Part shown: one piece after another, positions 33,358 to 43,430 of the stretch
How positions within the stretch are numbered: position 1 is the stretch's first letter
How the letters are laid out: the number at the start of each line of letters is the position of its first letter
NCBI GenBank assembly: GCA_023548195.1
Contig: JAJHZJ010000009.1
Coordinates: 5,854,715 to 5,918,714 of the forward strand
Origin: Bettongia penicillata ogilbyi
Lineage: Eukaryota; Chordata; Mammalia; Diprotodontia; Potoroidae
DNA length: 64,000 nucleotides
Direction: 5' to 3'
Position numbers and translations under genes: made by a program
Notes under the pieces: generated by a model
Databases searched by the model: none
The model's input: the letters and a program-made list of their open reading frames with translations, nothing else
What the model was told of the DNA's origin: nothing

Positions 33358-33903
33358 GTAAAGATACCTGAAGAGATCGCCTGATGGATGGGCCGGGCCG
33401 GGCTGGCAGCGCCGAGCGAAAGTGACGGTGTGGCAGACTTCCAAATCCCGTGGGTTTAGGAGAACCGAGTCTGGCCAGATCTACGCTCAGAAGCACAAAA
33501 ATAGCTGTCAGTATTTCCCAGAGTCCCGCCTCGCCGCCCGCTTCCCCACCACTGCCAGGTAACAGTGCCTCAGTGTGTAGAGATGACCGCGAAAGTTTGG
33601 AAGGCGCTGCCCTCCTGCTCAAATTCTGCATGTCCTTTTTCGAGTCTGTGGAAGTGGCCCATTCTCCTCTCCCCACCCATAACGATAACACACCACAGCA
33701 TCTTAGTTAGACTTTTCTTGGGTCTTTTCCCTTTCTTGAAAGCCCCAGCACCGCCAAAAGAAGAGCGTGGAATATTTGGGCGGGGGGAATGAAAAAATTT
33801 TAAAATTGGAAAAGCTACAGAAAAGACTTGCGAAAAGATTGGAAAACTGGAGAATTTATGCTAAAGACTTTGTAATTTGAGTATTTGCCTTACTGAAAAT
33901 AAG

Positions 33904-33905
<2 letters not shown>

Positions 33906-33954
<49 letters not shown>
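33906..33954 (+). repeat. (GA)n microsatellite
   Basis: About 24 GA units just beyond the CpG island. Confidence 0.98.
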
Positions 33955-33957
<3 letters not shown>

Positions 33958-35675
33958 TATGTTTGTGTGCCCTTAACGATTGCAGAAATGGAAATAGGTT
34001 AAAAATGATACCTGGTATAGTAGAATATTAGCTAAAATGTATGTATTCTAACAAAGGGCAGGCAAATGTAAAGATGGCCCATTAGGGCCTATACTTGCTT
34101 ATTATCTCCTCCTGTCTTGAAAGTTGTGTTTACAAAGATTGATCATTGTCCTTGGGAGAACCCCTCTAGTCTGAAGGGAACACTCCAGAACCCATTACCA
34201 ATAGACAGTGAAACGTAGCATCATTTTTGTCCCTACAGAAAAAAACATAAAACACACATCAATTTTCCTTTCAACTGTCAGGGTTCAAGAAGTTAGCTAA
34301 TCCTAATTTACCTTGGAAACAGTAGTTTATAAAAGTGGAGGATGTGTTTGGGATTTGTGCTTCCTGGTTAGAAGTGGAATTAGGATAAATGAGTCCTGGT
34401 ATTTAGGAATTTCTGAAATTGCTTTTTACAGTTCAGTCTAAAAACTTGGGCAATGAAATTATGACAAAATAAATATTCTCATAGCGTTCAATAGGGGAAC
34501 AAAATCTTGAGGGAAAATCCAAAATGTTGGATGCTTTTTTAATGTTCTAAGAGATATCTCTTTGTAGCATATTCTGAGTGCCTGAAAAAACAATATACAT
34601 TGTTGCATAAATTGGGAGGATCCATAAACACACTTGCAAAGGAAGGATATTATAGCAGAAAAAAATGATGTTTCTAAAATTGTGTAAACTATTCGTTTTA
34701 AGTCTTTCGTTGTTTAGCAAGCACATAGCAGCAGCAGGTAGGAGCATGACTTACCTATTAGTGGGCATTTTGCCACGGACACAGATGGGTATATCTGTGG
34801 GCAGCCAAGAGACTATCTGTGTATCAGATATGGTTGTTAGGCCAAGGCTCCCTGTCAGAAAAGCTGAAACAGCTGGCTGCCCTGAAATAGGAGATGGGCC
34901 ATCACTAAGTCAACAGTAATCTAGACTGATTTGCAAAAATAAAATGGATTTTTTTCTACGACCATGAAGAAGTGAGTGTGCTCATTTTTATAAAATTTCG
35001 AGTTGTGGACATTGGTTATTAAAGGTTGTGAGACTTTGTTCTAATAAAAAATATGATGTTTTGTTTACATTGGATCCCATGCCAACTTGGGCACTGTACG
35101 TGGATTATGTCATCTGATGCTAAAACCTCAAAATGCACCTTTGTTCAGCCGTGCACAGCTGCACCCCACTGTAATTTAGGGCAGGAAGGGAAGAAGAATT
35201 CAGTGGAAGTGGTTGAAAGTTAGGATGTAGACTGGAATTGGTATAACATCTGCCAGGATCTAGGGATAACATCGGAGTGGGCCAATATTTTTTTAAGTTA
35301 CATCTTTCAGGAAATATAGTTAGACTTTAGTCTTACAATTCATCAGAAAGAAACCCCACCTGTCCTGAAATCCTGACCAAGACTGATTCATCCCTGACTC
35401 ATAGGGAGATGGCCATTTTCAGACTCATAAGAATAAAAGACTTAAATTTTGTTATCTCCTTCTTGATTTTCTGGCTTTTCTTTGACTTAAAGAGTATTTG
35501 ATGACAAAAATATTTTATCTTTATGTGGGTAAATTAGAATGTAGAACTAAAGATAACTGTAATCCCATAAGAGCATAAATTCTCTGGGATTTAAAAATCC
35601 CATTTGGCCTTACCTAGTGGCCATTTAAATCCAGGATTCTTTCTACCAAGTGTAAATTTCCTTGGAGAGACCATG
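33955..35675. other. Unique sequence, possible first-intron start
   Basis: Nearly free of recognised repeats and of credible exons. If the donors at 32545 or 33358 are used, this is intron 1. Confidence 0.4.
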
Positions 35676-35679
35676 TGGT

Positions 35680-35880
35680 ATGGTGGATGGTAGGGCATAT
35701 CAGACCTAGAATTAGAAAGACTTTTGAATGCCTGTGTGACTATGGGTGAGTCATTTGACTTTTCTGAGTTTCAGTTTTCTCATGTGTAAAATAGAGGGAG
35801 GGGAGAGAATAATACCTCCACCCCCCACCTCAATGTTGTCATGAAATTCAAATGAAAATTATGTATTATAAATATTAGCT
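35680..35880 (+). repeat. MIR-type SINE
   Basis: 'tgtgtgactatgggtgagtc', 'gagtttcagttttctcatgt', 'gtaaaatagagggagg' and the 3' part to 'tattataaatattagctatt'. Confidence 0.8.
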
Positions 35881-37206
35881 ATTCCAGAATTGGTTTTTGG
35901 TTTGATGTGGTTCTGTTGTTTTTTTACCATTGCCACCAACAATTACCAGTATCTATAGACATAGGTATACCATCCTTTGCGTTCCCAGAAATGGCACAGT
36001 CTGATATTTCTCTTGGTTCTCAGGGCTTCAGTAAATGAAATACATTTAACTCCAGATCTTTTGGCTGAATTTCTTTAACATCAGAGCATTCCTATAGTAT
36101 GCTAAAAAATCTTACAGAACATGTAAAAGTTAACCAATGCTACCTTGCAATTTACAGGCAAGACTCCAATTTTTGTTCCAAAAAGTCTTTTGTAAATTAG
36201 TTTGTAACTCAGAATGTAGTTTCCAGTGTTCTAAATGGTAGATAGGTTTTTGTGAGGTGATCTGAGAACCTATTTAACACATAATACTGTGCTGATAATA
36301 CCCAAATGAAGCATTCATAATACATTGAGGACTGTCTATTGTAGATAGAGAAATATAAATCCTTCTTTTTTGGAGATTTTTTATTTATCTCTCAGCCAGT
36401 GGTACAGGTTATGGGTTTTGTTGATTGATGGTACGTCAACTGGAAATCATATAGCCTTCTACTCATTTTAGAAAGAATTCTTGAATGAGATACAGTTGTA
36501 GCTTTGAGAGGGTTTTAAGGAAGGGAAAGAATAAATAGTTTGGCCAATTATAGATTAGGAACCCATTAATTTTGGGTAGAAGTACAGAGAGATTGTAGTA
36601 GGAAAAGCGGGATAGAATCCATCTTTAACTAAAGTGAAGGAAGCAGAGAGGGTTCCTAACATCCAATGAAGAAAGAGAGTTTTCATTTCTACACATGTAC
36701 ATAAACATATACTGTTAGATGCTTAAAAGAAAAAGACAGAACCCTAAAGAGGCATATATGGGGAAGTACCTAGTTCCCCTTCTGATCTCAGTCCTACATT
36801 AGTGAGGGGAGACAGAAAAATCAGAATAGGTTTGCATGAGACCTTCTAAGGCATTCAAACATAGGATCAGGGAAGCACTTCCCTTGGTGGCGTCTTCTTG
36901 GGGTTGGCATGGATGACAGCTTTTTGTAATTGACCTGAAGTTCTGTTACAGGCTGTAATATTTAAATAACACACCCACGAGGCAGCCATCAAATCAAGGT
37001 GGAGTAGAACTCTAAGACTATGGGTGAAACAGGATGTGGAGGAAACTGTACAAGGAACTTAGCCACTACGGTGGAAATGGCTTTGATTTTGAGCTATTTT
37101 ATCTTTAAAAATCTCCTGTGATGAAGAATAAAGCTACTAGAATATTTCATTATTATATGCCTGATAGTGATTTTATCTGTTTCTTAGGTGACTTTTTAAT
37201 AATATA
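35881..37206. other. Unique sequence, nothing recognised
   Basis: No repeat or exon recognised. Confidence 0.4.
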
Positions 37207-37219
37207 TTTATAAAATGCT

Positions 37220-37530
37220 GGGGCAGCTAGATAATATAGTGGATAAAGCACCAGTGCAGGAGTCAGGAGGATCTGAGTTCAAATCTCACCTCAGACACTT
37301 GACACTCACTAGCTGTGTGACCTTGGACAAGTCACTTAATCCCAACTGCCACATCCTGGGTCATCTCCAGTTATCCTGATGAATATCTGGTCACTGGATT
37401 CAGATGGCTGTGGAGGAGAAGTGAGGCTGGTGACCTGCACAGCCCTCCCTCACTCAGAACAAAGTCAAATATAAGTCATGTCATTTCTCTGGTAGCATGG
37501 TCTTCTTCAGCAACAAAGGATGGATACCCA
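37220..37530 (+). mobile_element. tRNA-headed SINE with a long RTE-type 3' tail, duplicated target site
   Basis: The head 'ggggcagctagataatatag' and core 'ctagctgtgtgaccttggac' are followed by a second body ('gtcatctccagttatcctga', 'ggaggagaagtgaggctggt') and the tail 'tggtcttcttcagcaacaaa' plus GGATGG. The tail resembles the 3' end of the RTE element at 24192-24924 ('ggtcctctgagaataaagat'; better kept copies read 'cttcgagaacgaaggac'). The flanks tttataaaatgct (37207-37219) and tttatagaatgct (37531-37543) match at 12 of 13. Confidence 0.88.
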
Positions 37531-37534
37531 TTTA

Positions 37535-37671
37535 TAGAATGCTAGAACTGGAAGTTATCTTAGAGATCACCTAATATGGTCAACTCAATTTACAGTTGGA
37601 AGAAAAAAACAAAGCCCAACATGGGAAAATGACTCAGCCAAGGTCACAGTTGGTGGCAGAGTCAGCACTAG
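37535..37671 (-). repeat. MIR-type SINE interrupted by L1 (resumes at 38121)
   Basis: Reversed MIR ('ctagaactggaagttatctt', 'ccaaggtcacagttggtggc'), then the L1 at 37686-38120, then its end 'aaatcaggtttcttgacttc' from 38121 to about 38170. Confidence 0.75.
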
Positions 37672-37685
37672 AAACCAGGTTTCCT

Positions 37686-38120
37686 TTTTTTTAAATAATT
37701 AATTTTTAGTTTTCAACATTCACTTGCGAATTTTGAGTTCTAAAGTTTCTCCCCTTCCTTCTCTTTCCCCCTCCCCAAGATGACACGCAATCTGATATAG
37801 GCTGTACTTATACATTCATATTAAGCATATTTTCATATTAGTTATGATGTAAAGAATTAGAACTAATGGGAGGAACCACAAGAAAGAAGAAAACAAAATA
37901 ACAAAAGAAAAGGAGAGCAAATGGTCTGCTTCCATCTGCATTCAGACTCCATCGTCTTCGTCTGGATGTTGAGAGCACTTTTCATCATGAGTCTTGTGGA
38001 GTTGTCTTAGATCCTTGCATTTCTCAGAAGAGCTAAGTCTATCAGTCAGTCATTGCACAAGGTAGCTGTTGCAGTGTTCCCCTGGTGCTGCTCATTTCAC
38101 TTAGCATCAGTTCATATAAG
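37686..38120 (-). mobile_element. 5'-truncated L1 3' end inserted in a MIR
   Basis: The reversed L1 3'UTR starts with a T-run ('ttttttaaataattaatttt'), then 'tctccccttccttctctttc', 'ggatgttgagagcacttttc', 'ctggtgctgctcatttcact' and 'agcatcagttcatataag'. The flanks aaaccaggtttcct (37672-37685) and aaatcaggtttctt (38121-38134) match at 12 of 14. Confidence 0.92.
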
Positions 38121-38199
38121 AAATCAGGTTTCTTGACTTCCAATTTATCTATCTTGCTATTATACCACACTGTACCCTCCCTCTGCAGAGTCATGGATC

Positions 38200-39000
38200 T
38201 AGAGTTTAATTCAATAAACATTTATTTACTTGCCTACTATGTGCCAGGCCCTGTGTTTTAGCAGTGGGGATTCAAAAGAGACAGAAAGATAGCCCCTGCT
38301 TTGAAGAAGCCTATAATAAAATGAGGAAAATAACATACATACAAACAAATATATACAGAGCAAGCTATATACAGCATAGATCGGAAATAATTAACAGAGG
38401 GAAGGCCCTGGAATTGAGGGGTTGGGGAAGGCTTCCTGTCGAAGGTGGAGTTTTAGTTGGAACTTAAAGGAAGCCAGAGAGGTCAGTAGTTGGAATAGAA
38501 GAAGGAGAGCTTTCCAGGAATAGGGGAAATCTGCTAGAGAGAATGCTCAGAGCCAAGAGATGGAGTGTTTTCTTCAAGGAACAACCAGGAAGCTGTCACT
38601 GGAATACATGTTGGGGAGTAACATATAAGCAGGACAGCAAGATAGTGTGTCAAGCCTGAAGTCAGAAAAACCCATTTTCATGAGTTCAAAACTGGCCCCA
38701 GAACTTATTAGCTGTGTGACTCTGGGCAAATCACTTTAACCCTGTTTACCTCAGTTTCCTCATCTGTAAAATGAGCTAGAAAAGGAAATGACAAACCACT
38801 GCTGTACCTTTGCCAAGAAAACCCCAAATTGGGATCATGAAGAGTCAGATAAGCGAGAAATGACTGAACTACAGCTACAGACAAGGTTTAAGACTCCAAA
38901 TGTAGGACAAGGCTAGGTTATGCAGGGCTTTGAATACCAAACCGAGCATTTCGAATTTTTACTTGGGGGCAATGGGAAGCCATTGAAGTTCATTAATGAC
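38200..39000 (-). repeat. L2 LINE 3' copy with a nested SINE
   Basis: Reversed L2: 'actatgtgccaggccctgtg', 'ggggaaggcttcctgtcgaa', 'ccaagagatggagtgttttc'. It is broken by a SINE at about 38628-38880, then resumes with 'ggctaggttatgcagggctt', 'tgaataccaaaccgagcatt' and 'ggcaatgggaagccattgaa'. Confidence 0.88.
38628..38880 (+). repeat. tRNA-headed SINE with BovB/RTE-like tail, inside L2
   Basis: 'tgtgactctgggcaaatcac', 'cctcatctgtaaaatgagct', 'ctgtacctttgccaagaaaa', then the tail 'atcatgaagagtcagataag' and 'gaaatgactgaact'. No clean duplication was found at its ends. Confidence 0.85.
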
Positions 39001-39500
39001 AGTGAACCTGAAGGGAACTCCAGGGCTATTTAGTCCTACTCCCCTCCTCTGATTTGCAAAACTGAGACCCAGGGAAGTTAAATGACTCCCCCAAATCTTA
39101 AGTGTAGTGCTAGAAGGATTTAAACCCAAATTCCCTGTCTTTAGAGGTAGAGTTCTTTACACTACAATATACCACTCCCATGTTGAGCAGATAGTTTCTT
39201 AATGTGGTATGATTTGAAGGGAGGGAGGGTGCTGAAGGTTTCTTTGGTAAAAAGGTATTATCTCTAGAAGGCCACGGAAAAATTTCCTGAAAATTATAAG
39301 TCATGTAGATGTCACTTTAATGTTTAGAAAAGTGCTTTACTCACAGCAGCCCTTTGAGGTCGGTAGCATGCATATATTTTCCCTATTTTATGGAATAAAA
39401 AGCCTTATTTTGATGGACTTGTCCATGGCCACACAATGCCAGAGCCAAAATTCAAAGATTTCCTTTTTTAAAGTCTAGCACTTTTCACATCACATGCTGC
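39000..39500 (-). repeat. Two MIR-type fragments
   Basis: 39000-39150 ('aaaactgagacccagggaag', 'gctagaaggatttaaaccca') and 39310-39500 ('gaaaagtgctttactcacag', 'ggacttgtccatggccacac'). Nothing is recognised between 39150 and 39310. Confidence 0.6.
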
Positions 39501-39574
39501 ATTGGGAAGGGTAACATTTAAGAATCTCTGATTATCAGTCAGGTGACTTGGATTCTACTTCTGGCTATGATTCC

Positions 39575-39665
39575 AACTCCTTCTCTGTCTCCCTGTCTAT
39601 CTCTTTCTGTGTTTCTCTGTTTCTCTCCCTTCCCCTCTCCGCCTCTCCCTTTCTCTCCTTTGTGT
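39575..39665 (+). repeat. CT-rich low-complexity tract
   Basis: Irregular TCT/CTC repeats. Confidence 0.85.
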
Positions 39666-39859
39666 CCCAGGATGTGGTAAAAGTTGACTAGCTTTATATT
39701 TATTTTGAGCCTATATACTTCCCAAACAATATGAGTCTGTATCTTATTTGATGCTATCCAGATGGCTGGTGGAATAATGGGTTATTATGAAGGACGGAAT
39801 TTATCCTGTTTCTTATTCTTGGTTGCTGTGTTCATTTTTAAGTCAAGTCACACTTGCAT

Positions 39860-40380
39860 AGTTCACAAAATCCAGGAATCTATGAGTTTAAAGGAACCTC
39901 AGAAGTCATCCAGTCCAGCTCCATGTGATGTCTGAATCACCTGTGTAACATCCTTCTTTGCTTGGCGTCTGTAGTGGGGGAACTCTATTAAGGCAGCCCA
40001 TTCCATTTCCTGACAAGTCCAGTTGTTAGGTGTTCAGTCATGTCCGATTCTTCATTACCTAAAGTTTTCTTGGCAAAGATACTGAAGTGGTTTGTCATTT
40101 CCTTCTCCAGCTCATTTTACAGATGAGAAAACTGAGGTGAACAGGGTTAAGTGATTTGCCCAGGGTCACACAGCTAATCAGTGTCTGAGGCCAAATTTGA
40201 ACTCAAACCCAGTACCCTATCCCCTGCACCACCTAGCTATCCCAGTTGTTAGGTAGCTCTGTCCTTTTTACACCAAAACTTTTTCTGTGGACCTTCTGTG
40301 CTAGACCTGCACTGTGGCCCCTCCTCCTCAGGGTATTCTTTCTTACCCAATTGTGCAAGATGAAAAACTTTTATTTTCTT
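39860..40380 (-). repeat. CR1/L3 LINE 3' copy split by a SINE
   Basis: Reversed CR1/L3: 'agtttaaaggaacctcagaa', 'gtcatccagtccagctccat', 'cccattccatttcctgacaa'. It is interrupted at 40032-40241 and continues 'ttgttaggtagctctgtcct'. The right limit is uncertain. Confidence 0.8.
40032..40241 (-). mobile_element. tRNA-headed SINE with perfect 13-bp target-site duplication
   Basis: The copy is reversed: the tail comes first (gttcagtcatgtccgattct), then 'gcaaagatactgaagtggtt', 'gatttgcccagggtcacaca' and the head 'gcaccacctagctatc'. The target ccagttgttaggt is present unchanged at 40019-40031 and 40242-40254. Read forward, the tail AGAATCGGACATGACTGAAC resembles the 3' end of BovB LINEs. Confidence 0.96.
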
Positions 40381-41689
40381 TTACTTCCTGACTTTAAGTA
40401 TCAAGTTGATTCAAGATCTGTTTTAGAAATTATAGAGAGAGCTGGATACAGTAGATGCTTACTTAACATGAACTGAACGAGACTTTCATGTAACTTCTTA
40501 GTACTTTATATATTGTATCAAGAATCATATGAATGAGTTTTCATAACACTGAACTAAAGAAACTACTAATTACTTTGTGTTTCATAATTGAATTCTGTAT
40601 TTTATACTTGACGAAAATTTGAGAAGTCTCTTCATCATCTTTGAAAGGTATTAGAGTATAAAATCTCACATAATTGTGAGGTATTATCAGCTACATCATG
40701 GAGATTATAAGATTATTCATAATAATATGGATATTTTTCCAATTTGAAGTCCTCTGTTACTTTTTTATGAAGATGTGGCTAATTATTGTACTTTGCATTT
40801 TTGTGAAGACAATATTTACTTTTGAAATATGTTTTTCATTCTAGATTCAGTTTTTGGCTTCTTGCTGACTAAGACTTGATATTTACAGAACAAAGAAGAG
40901 GTTTTCAAATATCGAAAGCATTAAAAAGTCTCAGCTTCTGGGCACATTTTATGCTGTGTTAAGCAGATTATTTTTCCAAACTTCATTTTCAGTATTTGAT
41001 GTGTCTGACAAGAGATTTTACTACTGGGCAACTTAAGGAACTTTGCATTTGGGCAAGTGTGGGTTCTGATGCTACCTGCCTTTCTGGGACAGCCATCCCC
41101 AGAAGGAAGGGTTTGAAGCAGATTATATGAGGTGATTGTAAAGTGATGGAACTGATTTTTTTAATAATAGACCAGAACTTATATATCCAAATGGATGTTG
41201 TCTTCCAAAGCAGGTACTTTGAGAAGCTGTATTCTCATTCCCTTGGTGTTTCTGCCATTGCTTCAACCATCTTTGGAACTCTTAGGGACTTGTTGATTGC
41301 TTTCATTGCAATATAAGAAAAGTAGTCTAATTATTTTGTATGAACAGCAGTCTTAAGTATTTATCCTGTAGTTTGGCCACTCATCTAATTCACCAGGCTT
41401 AGCACTAAATAACTTTTGGTATTTCAAAAAAACAAATATATCTGCAGAGCCTGAAAAATTGTGACCATGGAGTATGTTCAAGAGAGTGTGTGGTAGGTTT
41501 GGAGGGAGCTCTGGAGAAGGAGTTCAGCTCCCTCTGCCAAAAAAAAATACATTTTGGGCAACGGAGGCAGTGTTGTAGTGAATGTATAGCCCCTTACTAC
41601 AGGGAAGGAGACAGCACTCATTTGTTTAAAAATCCATTCACGTGACTTTGTGGTCATGTATATCGCCATATTAAAGGACACAAAATCAT
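40381..41689. other. Unique sequence, nothing recognised
   Basis: No repeat or exon recognised. Confidence 0.4.
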
Positions 41690-41870
41690 CAGACATTAGA
41701 ACTAGATGGGATCCTTAAAGGTTGTTGAGTCCAAGTCACTTAATTTAAAGATCTAAAGCTTTAACTGTGATTTGACCATGGTTTGACTGATTGCCTGTGA
41801 CTTGTTCAAGGTCAAGCGCAATTATTTTAGTGGTGTAACCAGAACAGTAAGTCAAATCTCCTACCGTTGC
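41690..41870 (-). repeat. MIR-type fragment, strongly diverged
   Basis: 'attagaactagatgggatcc', 'gttgttgagtccaagtcact' and 'gacttgttcaaggtcaag' fit a reversed MIR core. Confidence 0.5.
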
Positions 41871-42034
41871 TATTTCTGCTATACCAAGCTAGTGTGAAAT
41901 TTGGATTCTGAGTTGGATACATCAACTCTGTGCGGAATGATTGCAGAAGACCTTCCTGGACACTGAGGAAGGAACCAGGTAGTCTTCTAAAGTGAGAGGT
42001 TTCAATGAACTAATTCTCCAGCTGGTAAGTGCAA

Positions 42035-42465
42035 GAAGTAGTACAGAGTGCTGGACTTGGGAGTTAGGAAGACATGAGTTCAAATCCAGCCTCAGACACT
42101 TTACTAGCTGTGTGACCCTGGGCAAGTCACTTAAACTCTCTCAGTAGTAGCACCTCCGTCTCAGGGTTGTTGTGAAGTACTATGTGAATGCTAGCTGCTG
42201 TAAGAGGACTTAATGGGAGAGATGTCCTCTAGGTTTGTTGCTGAGTTTTTCAGTCTTTGTCCAACTCTTTGTGACCCTACTTGGGGTTTTCTTGGCAAAG
42301 ACACTGGAGTAGCTTGCCATTTCCTTATCCATTTCATTTTACAGATGAGAAAACTGAGGCAAACAGGGTTGTGACTTGTCTGAGGCTGTATTTGGCCTCA
42401 CAAAGAGGAGTCTTCCTGACTCCAGGCTGGGCACTCTGTCCACTGTGCCACCTAAAATCCTCCGT
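42035..42465. repeat. Two SINEs in opposite orientation
   Basis: 42035-42200 is a forward MIR-type SINE ('gtacagagtgctggacttgg', 'gtgtgaccctgggcaagtca', 'ctcagggttgttgtgaagta'). 42235-42465 is a reversed tRNA-headed SINE ('ttttcttggcaaagacactg', 'tgagaaaactgaggcaaaca', 'ctgtccactgtgccacctaa'). Confidence 0.85.
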
Positions 42466-43024
42466 CTGTTCTGTAAAGCCTCTGCAAGGTATATGCCTGC
42501 TTTGACCTTATGCATTCTCAGCATTGCTGGGGTTATATCCCAGGACAGATAGAAAGACTTCTTTGTATTTAGTGACAGGTATTGTCCCTGGTATGCAAAT
42601 GTTCCTTCACACTTCATAGCATTATTCCTAAGGCAGCACACAAATGTGTTGGAGCCAAGGACTGCTTAGGGTGCCAGCCTCAGTTAAGTAAACATAAATC
42701 TGATTAAAGTAGAGACTTGAAGAGGACTTCAGGGGAAGAGGTTTATTTCCCTTCCTGTAGCTTGGAGATTAGAGCCCAGTGTTGGGCAACATGATCATGT
42801 GTTAACATATCAAACGTATAGGTTCTGAAATTGTGATTCAAGGAATATCATGATTATTTTCAAACTTAAAAATGTAAACTTAAAAAATTCTTATCTGAGG
42901 AGTCAGATAATCCATGGTAGGTTTCAGTTTATAGGCTGTGAACATTTTTTTTTTCTGTAAGAAGTTTGCCTCGATTTTTTTTTTCCTTTGCAGGGATATA
43001 TAATTTTAGTAACAGCAACATTGG
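42466..43024. other. Unique sequence, nothing recognised
   Basis: No repeat or exon recognised. Confidence 0.4.
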
Positions 43025-43029
43025 AAGTG

Positions 43030-43430
43030 GTATATAATATATTTTTATTTTCCATTTTATTTTTCTCAATTACATGTAAAGGCAATTAACATTCTTTTTA
43101 AAAATGTTGAGCTCCAAATTTTCTCCCTCCCTCACCTCCTCTTTCCCTGAGATGGAAAGCAATGTGACAGACATTGTACATGTGCAATCATGCAAAACAT
43201 ATTTGCATATTAGTCATGTTGTGAAAGAAGACATTGACCAAAAAGAAACACACACACACACACACACACGCGCGCGCGTGTGCACATGCAAAAAAAAGTG
43301 AAAAATAGTTATACTTTACTCTGCCTCAAAACTCCCATCAGTTCTTTCTCTGGATAAGAGTAGCATTTTTCATCAGGACTCTGTTGGAATTGTCTTGGAT
43401 TGTTGTATGGCTGAGAGTACTATTATTTTT
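43030..43430 (-). mobile_element. 5'-truncated L1 3' end
   Basis: Reversed L1 3'UTR: 'ctcaattacatgtaaaggca', 'ttctccctccctcacctcct', 'aacatatttgcatattagtc', 'ctctgttggaattgtcttgg'. An (AC)n(GC)n tract lies at 43249-43281. No clear duplication. Confidence 0.88.

Larger units (their letters stand above)
32100..33560. promoter_or_regulatory. CpG island, probable gene promoter
   Basis: The only long GC- and CpG-rich block in the window, densest at about 32460-33430, in otherwise AT-rich DNA. It is almost free of interspersed repeats, as expected of a germline-active promoter. It holds ETS-like TTCCGG (near 32406) and several G-rich stretches that could bind Sp/KLF factors. There is no clear TATA box. 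Three good splice donors on the plus strand suggest transcription to the right. Donor-like sites also exist on the minus strand (for example at about 32302), so divergent transcription is possible. The transcription start cannot be placed from sequence alone. Confidence 0.85.

Noticed and set aside
32576..33371. Plus-strand open frames of 175 and 142 codons in the CpG island
   Set aside because: Same GC effect. They lie beyond the strong donor at 32545, have no domain and overlap each other in other frames.
32109..33691. Long minus-strand open frames (316 and 290 codons) across the CpG island
   Set aside because: GC-rich DNA has few stop codons. Both strands and several frames are open at once, the proteins are Pro/Arg/Gly/Ser-rich without any domain, and the two frames overlap each other.
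42071..42135. tRNA genes suggested by GTTCAAATCC-type B boxes here and in other SINEs
   Set aside because: The B boxes belong to tRNA-derived SINE heads. No complete cloverleaf with matching acceptor arms is present.
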